DNA from: an uncultured Bacteroidales bacterium
GTDB taxonomy: Bacteria; Bacteroidota; Bacteroidia; Bacteroidales; Muribaculaceae
NCBI GenBank assembly: GCA_902796035.1
Contig: CADBNR010000031.1
Span: 1-44,147 of the forward strand
DNA length: 44,147 nt
Reading direction: 5' to 3'
Every line of letters begins with the position of its first letter. Positions within the stretch are counted from its first letter, which is position 1. Shown here piece by piece: positions 14,047 to 22,218 of the stretch. A model generated the notes under the pieces. The model was not told the origin of the DNA. It searched no databases and saw nothing but the letters and a program-made list of their open reading frames with translations. Made by a program: the position numbers and the translations under genes.

Positions 14047-15831
14047 ATGACTGAAAAAGTTGTAAGCCCGATCGCAGATTTCGATTGGGATGCCTATGAA
14101 AACGGCAACACGGCAGGCAGCAAGAGTCGCGAGGAGTTGATAGACACCTACGACAAGTCGATGCAGTCGGCCAAAGAGAATGAAGTAGTGACCGGTACCG
14201 TGAAATCGATCAGCAAGCGCGAGGTGCGAGTTGATATCGGCATGAAATCGGACGCCATCATTCCCATCAGCGAATTCCGCTACAATCCCGACCTGAAAGA
14301 GGGCGACGAGGTAGAGGTATATATCGAGACACTGGAGGACAAGAACGGCCAGCTCCGTCTGAGCCACAAGAAGGCTTGCCAGACCCGCAGCTGGGACCGT
14401 GTGAACCAGGCCCTTCAGAACGACGAGATCATCAAGGGTTACGTAAAGAGCCGCACCAAGGGCGGTATGATCGTGGACATCTTCGGAATCGAGGCCTTCC
14501 TGCCCGGTTCGCAGATCGACGTCCGTCCCATCCGCGACTATGACGTATATCTGGATAAGACAATGGAATTCAAGGTTGTCAAGATCAACCAGGAATACAA
14601 GAACGTGGTTGTAAGCCACAAGGCACTGATCGAGGCCGAGCTCGAGGCGCAGAAGCGCGAGATCATCTCCAAGCTGGAGAAGGGTCAGGTGCTCGAGGGC
14701 AAGGTGAAGAACATCACCAACTACGGTGTGTTCGTCGACCTTGGCGGCGTAGACGGACTGGTGCACATCACCGATCTGAGCTGGGGCCGCGTACAGGATC
14801 CCCGCGAGGTTGTGGAGCTTGACCAGGACATCGAGGTCGTAATTCTGGACTTCGACAATGAGAAGAAGCGTATAGCGCTGGGTATCAAGCAGCTTATGCC
14901 CCATCCCTGGGACAACCTGGATCCCAACCTCAAGGTGGGCGATCATGTCAAGGGCCGCGTAGTGGTAATGGCCGACTACGGTGCGTTCGTAGAGGTACAG
15001 CCCGGCGTAGAGGGTCTGATCCACGTAAGCGAGATGAGCTGGAGCCAGCACCTGCGCAGCGCTCAGGACTTCCTGAAGGTTGGCGACGAGGTAGAGGCAG
15101 TAATCCTGACTCTGGATCGCGACGAGCGCAAGATGAGCCTCGGCCTGAAGCAGCTGAAGAAGGATCCCTGGGAGGATATCGAGCTGAAATATGCCATCGG
15201 TTCGCGCCACACAGCCAAGGTACGCAACTTCACACACTTCGGCGTATTCGTCGAGATCGAGGAGGGCGTAGACGGCCTGATCCACATCAGCGACCTGAGC
15301 TGGACCCGCAAGATCAAGCACCCCAGCGAGTTTACGCAGGTAGGCAACGAGATCGAGGTACAGGTTCTGGAGATAGACAAGGACAACCGTCGTCTCAGCC
15401 TGGGTCACAAGCAGCTTGAGGAGAATCCCTGGGAGGCTTACGAGGGCGCATACGGCGTAGGCACCATTCACGAGGGTGAGATCACCGAGGTTCTGGACAA
15501 GGGCGCAGTGATCAGCCTTGAACATGGTATCGAGGGCTTCGCAACACCCAAGCATCTTGTCAAGGAAGACGGCACACAGGCCAAGCTGGGCGAGAAGCTG
15601 CAGTTCAAGGTGATTGAGTTCAATAAGGACAATAAGCGCATAATTCTGAGCCACAGCCGCATCGCTGAGGATGCAAACCGCAGCGAGAAGCGCGAGAAGG
15701 CACCCCGCCGCAACGACAAGCCCGCAAAGAGCGAGGCCATCGTATCGCAGCCGCTGGAGAAGACCACTCTCGGCGACCTCGGCGCACTTCAGGCTCTGAA
15801 GGAGCAGATGCAGAAGGAAGAGGGCAAATAA
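14047..15831 (+). CDS. rpsA: 30S ribosomal protein S1
   Basis: A 594-residue protein with six S1 RNA-binding repeats at about 44-107, 126-190, 212-279, 295-367, 384-452 and 469-535. The last four carry the typical motif VDGLVHITDLSW, VEGLIHVSEMSW or VDGLIHISDLSW, more degenerate in the sixth. S1 brings mRNA to the 30S subunit, which matters where Shine-Dalgarno sequences are weak, as in Bacteroidetes. The C-terminal tail (about 540-594) is charged and likely disordered, ending LKEQMQKEEGK. Codon use is strongly biased, as expected for a highly expressed gene. It has its own promoter, a structured leader and a hairpin after the stop. Confidence 0.98.
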   Translation: MTEKVVSPIADFDWDAYENGNTAGSKSREELIDTYDKSMQSAKENEVVTGTVKSISKREVRVDIGMKSDAIIPISEFRYNPDLKEGDEVEVYIETLEDKNGQLRLSHKKACQTRSWDRVNQALQNDEIIKGYVKSRTKGGMIVDIFGIEAFLPGSQIDVRPIRDYDVYLDKTMEFKVVKINQEYKNVVVSHKALIEAELEAQKREIISKLEKGQVLEGKVKNITNYGVFVDLGGVDGLVHITDLSWGRVQDPREVVELDQDIEVVILDFDNEKKRIALGIKQLMPHPWDNLDPNLKVGDHVKGRVVVMADYGAFVEVQPGVEGLIHVSEMSWSQHLRSAQDFLKVGDEVEAVILTLDRDERKMSLGLKQLKKDPWEDIELKYAIGSRHTAKVRNFTHFGVFVEIEEGVDGLIHISDLSWTRKIKHPSEFTQVGNEIEVQVLEIDKDNRRLSLGHKQLEENPWEAYEGAYGVGTIHEGEITEVLDKGAVISLEHGIEGFATPKHLVKEDGTQAKLGEKLQFKVIEFNKDNKRIILSHSRIAEDANRSEKREKAPRRNDKPAKSEAIVSQPLEKTTLGDLGALQALKEQMQKEEGK

Positions 15832-15855
15832 TCCCCGCTGACCGTAACCATAACA

Positions 15856-15888
15856 AGAGGGCATGACGGAATTTCCGCCATGCCCTCT
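15856..15888 (+). terminator. Hairpin terminator after rpsA
   Basis: AGAGGGCATGACGG (15856-15869) pairs with CCGCCATGCCCTCT (15875-15888), 13 of 14 positions paired, with loop AATTT. The following bases are T/A-rich without a pure T-run. Confidence 0.8.
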
Positions 15889-15895
15889 GATTATA

Positions 15896-15927
15896 TTTGA
15901 ATATTTCAAATAGTTTTTGTAATTTTA
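15896..15927 (+). promoter_or_regulatory. Promoter of the small sorting-domain-like gene
   Basis: TTTG (15896-15899), a 20-base spacer and TAATTTTA (15920-15927), 18 bases before the ATG at 15946. Confidence 0.6.
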
Positions 15928-15945
15928 CGGATAAATAACGAAGCG

Positions 15946-16263
15946 ATGAAACCGAGACAGACGATAGTCGGGTTGATGATAATGCTGGCCATGGCCGGCA
16001 GCTATGCCCGTAGCTGGGAGACTGTGAAGGTGGAGCGTCAGGACGTGCGCCTTGTGATGCGCGAGAACGAGGTGGAAATCAAGGCCGCCCCCGGAATAAT
16101 CCAGGTTGCCACAAACCACAATGTCGGAATCAAGATATTCACGATATTGGGTCGTCTGGTCAGCTCGGAGAATCTTGCACCGGGCGTGTACCAGTTTCAG
16201 GTGCCCGTTCACGGCGTGTATATAGTCAAGGCCGGAGACCTGACCTGCAAGGTGGCAGTGTAA
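15946..16263 (+). CDS. Small exported protein resembling a T9SS C-terminal sorting domain
   Basis: A 105-residue protein with a signal peptide (about 1-21, IVGLMIMLAMAGSYA) and a single small beta domain. From residue 45 the pattern (IKIFTILGRLVSSENLAPGVY, then GVYIVKAGDLTCKVAV at the end) follows the layout of type IX secretion C-terminal sorting domains, where such a domain normally follows a large cargo. Here there is almost no cargo. It may be an orphan domain, a small periplasmic beta-sandwich protein of another family, or a remnant. It has its own promoter and is 44 bp before ilvE. The resemblance is by eye. Confidence 0.75.
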   Translation: MKPRQTIVGLMIMLAMAGSYARSWETVKVERQDVRLVMRENEVEIKAAPGIIQVATNHNVGIKIFTILGRLVSSENLAPGVYQFQVPVHGVYIVKAGDLTCKVAV

Positions 16264-16307
16264 GCCCGGCGACAATCGGTGTAAATCGTGACGGAAATCG
16301 AAGAACT

Positions 16308-17345
16308 ATGAGCACAAAAGATCTTAAGTGGTCGGAGCTACCGTTCGGCTATGTAAAGGCCGATTATAATGTGCGCTGCACATTCAAGGACGGGAAGTGG
16401 GGTCCGATTGAGGTTAGCGATTCAGAGTATGTGCCGTTGCACATAGCGGCCACCTGTCTGCACTACGGACAGGAAGCATTCGAGGGTCTGAAGGTCTTCC
16501 GCGGCAAGGACGGCAAGGTGCGCGTGTTCCGCATGGACGAGAACGCCAAGCGATTCCGGAACAGTGCCCTGGGTATCGCGATGGAGCCGCTGCCTGTGGA
16601 GAAATTCGAGGAGATGGTGAGACTGGTCGTCAAACTTAACGGCAATCTGGTTCCTCCCTATGGATCGGGCGCAAGCCTATATATCCGTCCCCTGGAGATA
16701 GGAATGTCGGCACGTGTGGGTGTAAGCCCAGCCGACGAATACATGGTGATAATGCTGGTAACGCCCGTAGGACCTTACTTCAAGGCCGGCTTCAAGCCTA
16801 CCAAGGTATGTCTTAGCCGTGAGTACGACCGTGTGGCACCCAAGGGCACCGGCGCCATCAAGATCGGCGGCAACTATGCGGCATCGCTCGTCGCCGGCAA
16901 CAAGGCACATGAACTCGGATACAGCGTGATGCTCTATCTCGACCCGAAGGAGAAGAAATACCTGGACGAATGCGGCGCGGCCAACTTCTATGCCGTGCGC
17001 GACAACAAATACATCACCCCGAAGTCGGAGACCGTCCTGCCCAGTATCACCAACAAGAGCCTGCGTCAGTTGGCACGCGACCTCGGAATGGAAGTAGAGG
17101 AGCGTCACATCGCATACGAGGAGCTGCCCACGTTCAGCGAGGCCGGTGCCTGCGGTACGGCGGCCGTCTGCTCGCCCATCGGACAGATTGACGACCTGGA
17201 CAACGGCAACACCTTCACTTACGACATGAAGGAGGCAGGCCCCGTCACCAAGAAGCTGTACGACACCATCCGTGCCATCCAGCTCGGCGAGATCGAGGAC
17301 AAACACGGCTGGACCGAGATCCTGGAGATCGAGGGCGAGGAGTAG
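16308..17345 (+). CDS. ilvE: Branched-chain amino acid aminotransferase
   Basis: A 345-residue fold-type IV PLP enzyme that interconverts leucine, isoleucine and valine with their 2-oxo acids using glutamate/2-oxoglutarate. Landmarks are LHYGQEAFEGLKVFRGKDGK, the substrate-side YIRPLEIGMSARVGVSPADE, the PLP-lysine region GTGAIKIGGNYAASL, and EAGACGTAAVCSPIG near the C-terminus, which holds the cofactor phosphate. Length matches the class II (longer) BCAT group. No other branched-chain pathway gene is nearby. It ends 59 bp before the convergent HD-domain gene, with a short hairpin between. Confidence 0.96.
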   Translation: MSTKDLKWSELPFGYVKADYNVRCTFKDGKWGPIEVSDSEYVPLHIAATCLHYGQEAFEGLKVFRGKDGKVRVFRMDENAKRFRNSALGIAMEPLPVEKFEEMVRLVVKLNGNLVPPYGSGASLYIRPLEIGMSARVGVSPADEYMVIMLVTPVGPYFKAGFKPTKVCLSREYDRVAPKGTGAIKIGGNYAASLVAGNKAHELGYSVMLYLDPKEKKYLDECGAANFYAVRDNKYITPKSETVLPSITNKSLRQLARDLGMEVEERHIAYEELPTFSEAGACGTAAVCSPIGQIDDLDNGNTFTYDMKEAGPVTKKLYDTIRAIQLGEIEDKHGWTEILEIEGEE

Positions 17346-17382
17346 TCCGGGAAATAGTTGAAAAAGTTTAGAAGTTTATAAA

Positions 17383-17409
17383 GTTAAGAGGAATGTAAGG
17401 ACTCTTAAC
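17383..17409. terminator. Inverted repeat between ilvE and the HD-domain gene
   Basis: GTTAAGAG (17383-17390) and CTCTTAAC (17402-17409) are perfect complements with an 11-base loop. The right arm covers the stop codon of the minus-strand gene. Position fits a shared terminator, but the stem is short and AT-rich. The preceding 30 bases contain a loose 8-9 bp repetition of AGTTT/AAGTTT. Confidence 0.4.
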
Positions 17410-17944
17410 CGAAAAGAGAATTAAGTTCCATGAAGCGGCGCAGGGTATCGTCCCCGTGCCGCTTCATGCTGTTGATGACACGGTTCAGTGGCTTTTCGGT
17501 CTTGTAGTCGCCCGACTTGCTGAAGAATTTGTCGGCGTAACATATCAGTTTCTCCTCGGTGGTCTGCGGCGTCATGTCGCGGTGTGGCAGCGGCAGGTTC
17601 TGGTCGATGATGTCCTGCACGGTCAGGCCGGCTCCCGTGTGGCGTTCGCAGACTAAGGCATGGCGCGGCAGACCGATGGAGTCAAGCATTTCGCTGCCTA
17701 TGATGCCGTGACAGATGTAAGGCTCCGCGCCCTCGCACAGTATGTCCGGCGCGTCACAACGCACGATGCCGATGTCATGCAGCATGGCGGCCTCGTACAC
17801 GAAGTCGCGGTCGATGTCGAGATTATGGCGGTCGGCGCATTCCAAAGCCTTGCGCGCCACTAATCCGGAATGGGTGCGTAACAGCGCGAGCAGGGGAGAC
17901 CCCTGCTCGTACCAGCGCGAATAGATTGATTCGATATCCAGCAT
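17405..17944 (-). CDS. HD-domain phosphohydrolase family protein
   Basis: A 179-residue soluble protein with an HD metal-dependent hydrolase domain. The conserved residues are visible as the early His in LRTHSGLVARKAL, the HD pair in AAMLHDIGIVR (about 53-63), and later His residues in ICHGIIGSEML and ERHTGAGL. LICYADKFFSKSGDYKTEK follows. This layout is common in uncharacterised HDIG proteins of Bacteroidetes; the substrate is unknown. The next gene upstream on the same strand is the outer-membrane barrel, 27 bp away, so they may share a transcript. Confidence 0.9.
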   Translation of the reverse strand: MLDIESIYSRWYEQGSPLLALLRTHSGLVARKALECADRHNLDIDRDFVYEAAMLHDIGIVRCDAPDILCEGAEPYICHGIIGSEMLDSIGLPRHALVCERHTGAGLTVQDIIDQNLPLPHRDMTPQTTEEKLICYADKFFSKSGDYKTEKPLNRVINSMKRHGDDTLRRFMELNSLFG

Positions 17945-17971
17945 AGAATTTACTAATTGGGGTTTTGCGGG

Positions 17972-20494
17972 CTACATTTCGCCGCCGTTGTAGTCCTGTT
18001 CCATCGGTTCGTCCGACGACTGCCGACGCGATTTCTTAGCCTTCATGTTGCCGAAGCTGTACTTGATAGTGAGACGCAGGGTGCGTCCGGCGCGCCAGCG
18101 CTCGGAACGTTCCACATAACCGATGCCGTTGACGGAGTTTTTCCATTTGCGCGAGTTGAAGATGTCGCGGCAGTTGAGCGAGAAGCTCCAGTTGCCGAGA
18201 GCCTTGCGCAGGCCGGCGTCGACCGACCAGCCTCCCTGATGCGATCCGGTCGCGGTCTTATGCTCGGAGCTGTATCGGCCCGTGGCCTGGAAGCTCATCT
18301 CCCAGGGCAGCTTGACATTGGCCATGACGCGGGCGTCCCATGCGAAACTGTTCTGCTTCTTGCCGCTCATGGTCACGGTCTGGCCCGAGGGGGCAGTCAG
18401 AGAATAATCCCATGCGCTGATGTGGCTGTTATAGAGGTTCACGGTCGTGGTCAGGTCGAGATAGCCCTTGAACAGCTGGTTCTTGCCTACCAATTCGACA
18501 CCGCTGTTGATCTGGCTCGACACGTTGGCCCAGGTGGTGTACATCACGTCGTTGTCCATGAACGAGACGTGGTTCATGATGTCCGATGACTGACGCAGAT
18601 AGGCCGATACCGAGATCATGTGGTATGTCCATGACTTGAGGTAATTGAGCTCGAAGCTGTTGGAATACTGGGGCTGCAGTTCCGGATTACCGTAACTGAC
18701 TGATGTAGGGTCGGAAATGTTTTTGAAGCTGTTGAGCTGTCCGCCCCATGGGCGGCGTATGCGGCGTGTGTAGTTGATCTGCAGCTCGTTGTCGCGAGGC
18801 AACGCGAACGACAGATAGACCGAGGGGAAAAGGCTGAAGTCATTCTTTTTGAACGGCGTCACGTCATCCTTGCTCTGGCCGTATGTAAGGCTCCGGGCCT
18901 TGACCTGCCATGCCTCGCCGCGAAGTCCGGCCGAATAGCTGAATATGCCGGCCTTGCCGCCGAGGGTGAAGTAGAGGGCCGATATGTTGTTGGTGTAGAT
19001 AAAGCGGTTGTAGAGGGCCTGATCAAGTACGGCCGAAGCCTCGTCGACGCCACGGAAGGTGGTGTTGGGGGTGTTCTCGTGGCTGTAGTTGCCGTTGAAG
19101 CCGGCCTCGACTTTCAGATACTGGTTTATGACGTTCGAGTAGTCGATTTTGGCTTCCCAGGAATTGGAATTGATGGGCATTTCCTGGCTGCGGTAGGAGG
19201 AGACGGTGGGGGCTTCGGCTTCCGCCTCAGCACTGTTAGAGAGCAGGGAGCCGGTGGCGGGGTTAGAACCGGTGGCGGGCCAGGTTTCAGTCTCCTCGTA
19301 GGAGTTGAAGCTCGGGCCGCCCCAGTGGTTGTAGCTGACTATGGCGTCGAGGGTGTGGGTGTCCGACCAGCGGTGGGTGTAACCGAACTCGCCGTGGGCG
19401 CCGCGGTTGTCGCTGCGGTTGCGGCTCAGCTGGAAGTCGGTGGCCCACTGGCCGGGGCGGGTGGACTCGTAGTCGCTGCGGGTGGAACCCCAGCGGTGGC
19501 CGAACATGCCGAAGCCGTTAAGGTAGAACTCGTCGTTGTCGGTGAGGTGGTAGGTGGCTCCGAGACGGAAGAAGATGTTGTTGCCGTGATTGCGGCTGCG
19601 GCCGTTGCTGTGCACGAAGGTGCCATCGTCGAAGTCGCGGTTCATAAGCGAGCCGCCGTTATTGTGGCGCATGCGGAAGCCGACGCTGGCGAAGGTGTCC
19701 CACTTGCGGGTGTTCCAGTTGATGTTGGCCGACACGTTGCCGCCACCGCGTGTGTTGGCACTCAGCTCGGCGCTGCCGAAGTAGCCGCCGCGGCGGTCCT
19801 TCTTCAATATGATGTTGATGATGCCGGCGGTGCCTTCTGGATTATACTTGGCCGACGGGTTGGTGATGACCTCGATTCGGTCGATGCTTTCGGCCGGAAT
19901 CTGTTCCAGAATCTGGGCTTGGTTGTCGGTTGTCAGTCCCGACTCCTTGCCGTTGATCCAGACCGTGACGGAGCTGTTGCCGCGCAGCGACACCTCGCCG
20001 TCCTGGTCTACCTCGATGCTGGGTATGGATTCTAACAGCTCGCTCGCGCTCGAACCGGCCGAGGCGATGTTGCTGTCCACCTGGAACACCTTGCGGTCAA
20101 GCTCGAAACGCATCTGGCTGCGGACTCCCTCCACAACCACTTCCTTCAGCAGCTTTGCGTCGTCGGCCAGGTTGACATTGCCTACAGTGACATCGGTCCC
20201 CTTGACAGTCACGGGACGTTCCTGGTTGACCGAACCGACATTGGTGATCTTCACCAGGTACGATCCGTCGGGTACGTCGCGGAGCACGAAGGAACCGTCG
20301 TTGCCGGTCACACCGTTGATCTGCAACGGCTTTTTGCCCGCCGCATCCCACAACTGGACCGTGACGAAGTCCATCGGCTCGCCCGTCTCCTTATTATATA
20401 CTTTGCCTGATACATTTCCTTTTGGGTAACAAACGCCGGACACGACAGTCACTGCGATGCCGGCAAGACATAACGCTTTTTTAGTAAATTCCAT
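17972..20494 (-). CDS. TonB-dependent-receptor-like outer membrane beta-barrel protein
   Basis: An outer-membrane protein of about 840 residues. I start at 20494 because MEFTKKALCLAGIAVTVVSG makes a good signal peptide; an in-frame ATG 9 codons upstream exists. After the signal comes a carboxypeptidase-regulatory-like beta domain (about 28-105, NVSGKVYNKETGEPMDFVTV), then a plug-like domain (about 120-225, ELLESIPSIEVDQDGEVSLR and IDRIEVITNPSAKYNPEGTA), and a barrel with many Tyr/Trp/Asn-rich strands of the OMP_b-brl_3 type. No SusD partner is adjacent, so it is not a typical glycan-uptake pair. The ligand is unknown. Confidence 0.92.
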   Translation of the reverse strand: MEFTKKALCLAGIAVTVVSGVCYPKGNVSGKVYNKETGEPMDFVTVQLWDAAGKKPLQINGVTGNDGSFVLRDVPDGSYLVKITNVGSVNQERPVTVKGTDVTVGNVNLADDAKLLKEVVVEGVRSQMRFELDRKVFQVDSNIASAGSSASELLESIPSIEVDQDGEVSLRGNSSVTVWINGKESGLTTDNQAQILEQIPAESIDRIEVITNPSAKYNPEGTAGIINIILKKDRRGGYFGSAELSANTRGGGNVSANINWNTRKWDTFASVGFRMRHNNGGSLMNRDFDDGTFVHSNGRSRNHGNNIFFRLGATYHLTDNDEFYLNGFGMFGHRWGSTRSDYESTRPGQWATDFQLSRNRSDNRGAHGEFGYTHRWSDTHTLDAIVSYNHWGGPSFNSYEETETWPATGSNPATGSLLSNSAEAEAEAPTVSSYRSQEMPINSNSWEAKIDYSNVINQYLKVEAGFNGNYSHENTPNTTFRGVDEASAVLDQALYNRFIYTNNISALYFTLGGKAGIFSYSAGLRGEAWQVKARSLTYGQSKDDVTPFKKNDFSLFPSVYLSFALPRDNELQINYTRRIRRPWGGQLNSFKNISDPTSVSYGNPELQPQYSNSFELNYLKSWTYHMISVSAYLRQSSDIMNHVSFMDNDVMYTTWANVSSQINSGVELVGKNQLFKGYLDLTTTVNLYNSHISAWDYSLTAPSGQTVTMSGKKQNSFAWDARVMANVKLPWEMSFQATGRYSSEHKTATGSHQGGWSVDAGLRKALGNWSFSLNCRDIFNSRKWKNSVNGIGYVERSERWRAGRTLRLTIKYSFGNMKAKKSRRQSSDEPMEQDYNGGEM

Positions 20495-20551
20495 ATACCT
20501 TATGACGTGTTGAACTGTCAATAAGATTAAAATGGAATTTGTTAAAAAATG

Positions 20552-21913
20552 TCAATCGTTTTCATCGGGCTGTGGCTCTTTCGGCAGCGAGAAGTGCAGG
20601 GCCACCCAGCCGAGGATCTCGGCCAGAAGCGAGCCGAAGAGGATGCCCAGCTTGGAGTCGTTCAGCAGTTCGGCCAGATGAGCGCCGGGACCAGAGAACG
20701 ACAGGTTGGCAATAAACAGCGACACGGTGAAGCCGATACCTCCCAGCATGGCCACACTGGCGAGGCTGAACCAGCTCGCGCCACGCGGCATCGGCGCCCA
20801 TTTCAGCAGGATGCAAAGTGCCGAAGCCGCGAATATGCCTATGAACTTCCCTGCAACCAGACCGACGATTATTGCCGGGGCTATGCCGTGAAACAGCTGG
20901 TCGAGACTCATGTCGCCGAAGTATATGCCGGCATTGGCGAAGGCGAACAGCGGGATGATGATGTAATTGACCAGGGGATGCAACGAGTCCTCCATGTCCT
21001 GCAGAGGGGAGATGACCTTGTCGGAATCGGACTCTATCTCCTTCAGCCAGTTCATCTGGTCTTTGTTGAGGATGGTGCGCGAGTTGAGGCGTTCGTCATC
21101 CTCGTGGGCGAAATGGCTGATGTTGAGGCGTATGTTCTTGATGTATTTGCTCGGGGCATAGACGGGCTTGGCCGGCACACAGAAAGCCACGAGCACACCC
21201 GCGATGGTGGGATGGATGCCGGCGTTGAGGAAGCAGAACCATACCAGTGCGCCGATGGTGAGGTAATAGAGCTTGCTGAGGATTCCCACCTTGCCTCCGA
21301 CATACAGGGTCGCGAGACCTATCAGCGACCAGGCTAACAACGACCAGCTTATAGACGTGCTGTAGAATATTGCGATGACGATGATGCCGCCTATGTCGTC
21401 CACGACGGCAAGAGTGGTGAGAAACACCTTCAGCCCGATGGGCACCCGGTTGCCGAGCATGGCAAGCACGCCGAGCGAGAAGGCTATGTCGGTGGCCATT
21501 GGGATAGCCGCGCCCGAGGCGTAGTCGGTGCCGCGGGCCATGAGCCAATAGAATAGCACGGGAACGGCCATGCCCCCGATGGCGCCCACGATGGGGAGCA
21601 GCGCGTTGCGGAAGGACGACAGCTCGCCCACCAGCACCTCGCGCTTGATTTCCAGCCCTACCGAGAAGAAGAACAGAGCCATTAGGGCGTCGTTGATGAA
21701 GGCCATGATTGACATAGGCTCGCCGTGGTGGCTAAAAAGGTTGAAGCTGCCCACCTGCAGGGCTATCTCGTGTGTCCACAGACTGTTGTAGATGTCGCGG
21801 GTCCAGGGCAGGTTCACTACTATCAGGGCCAGCACGGTGGCGCATATCAGCACGTTGCCGCCATTGGCATAGTTCTTTATCGTTTTGCGCGCGGTATAAA
21901 ATACTGATGACAT
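20552..21913 (-). CDS. nhaA: Na+/H+ antiporter NhaA
   Basis: A 453-residue inner-membrane antiporter that exchanges sodium for protons. Family landmarks: NGGNVLICATVLALIVVNLPW in the first helix, DALMALFFFSVGLEIKREVL, ATDIAFSLGVLAMLGNRVP, and the paired transport aspartates in TLAVVDDIGGIIVIAIFYS, equivalent to Asp163/Asp164 of E. coli. The C-terminal helices end near ANLSFSGPGAHLAELL with a short acidic tail. A cytoplasmic insert of about 80 residues with DDERLNSRTILNKDQMNW lies mid-protein, making it longer than E. coli NhaA. It diverges from lptD across a 305-bp gap and is 57 bp upstream of the outer-membrane barrel gene. Confidence 0.97.
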   Translation of the reverse strand: MSSVFYTARKTIKNYANGGNVLICATVLALIVVNLPWTRDIYNSLWTHEIALQVGSFNLFSHHGEPMSIMAFINDALMALFFFSVGLEIKREVLVGELSSFRNALLPIVGAIGGMAVPVLFYWLMARGTDYASGAAIPMATDIAFSLGVLAMLGNRVPIGLKVFLTTLAVVDDIGGIIVIAIFYSTSISWSLLAWSLIGLATLYVGGKVGILSKLYYLTIGALVWFCFLNAGIHPTIAGVLVAFCVPAKPVYAPSKYIKNIRLNISHFAHEDDERLNSRTILNKDQMNWLKEIESDSDKVISPLQDMEDSLHPLVNYIIIPLFAFANAGIYFGDMSLDQLFHGIAPAIIVGLVAGKFIGIFAASALCILLKWAPMPRGASWFSLASVAMLGGIGFTVSLFIANLSFSGPGAHLAELLNDSKLGILFGSLLAEILGWVALHFSLPKEPQPDEND

Positions 21914-22218
21914 TGTTCTATCTAAATAACAGGTTTATAGAGGATTGCAATTACGAGACGCAGCCATGTGCCGAATACGCGTCACTACCGGGACAATCCT
22001 TGAAAATTATAATACCATAATATGTAACGTATCATGGCCTGTATATGATATAAAACAAATTAAATATAATAAATGTTAAATAGAAGCCGGAAATGCTTCC
22101 GGCGGCTCCTATATGTCTAAATATTTGGCTAATTCGGGGAGTTTGGTTAATTTTGTAGCTTGTAAACGAACTTCTGTACGAATTTCGGAACAGAATCAGA
22201 ACGTAATCGGAACGTAGG
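21914..22218. other. 305-bp divergent intergenic region (nhaA/lptD)
   Basis: I see no gene here. The region is AT-rich in the middle and holds an inverted repeat at 22086-22103 (GCCGGAA and TTCCGGC with a four-base loop) and the lptD promoter at 22124-22155. I see no equally convincing promoter for nhaA. Confidence 0.6.
22124..22155 (+). promoter_or_regulatory. lptD promoter
   Basis: TTTG (22124-22127), a 20-base spacer and TAATTTTG (22148-22155). Confidence 0.8.

Noticed and set aside
14044..15909. A 621-codon open frame on the minus strand opposite rpsA
   Set aside because: It mirrors rpsA codon by codon, is full of His/Leu/Val stretches from reverse-complemented codons, and has no recognisable domain.
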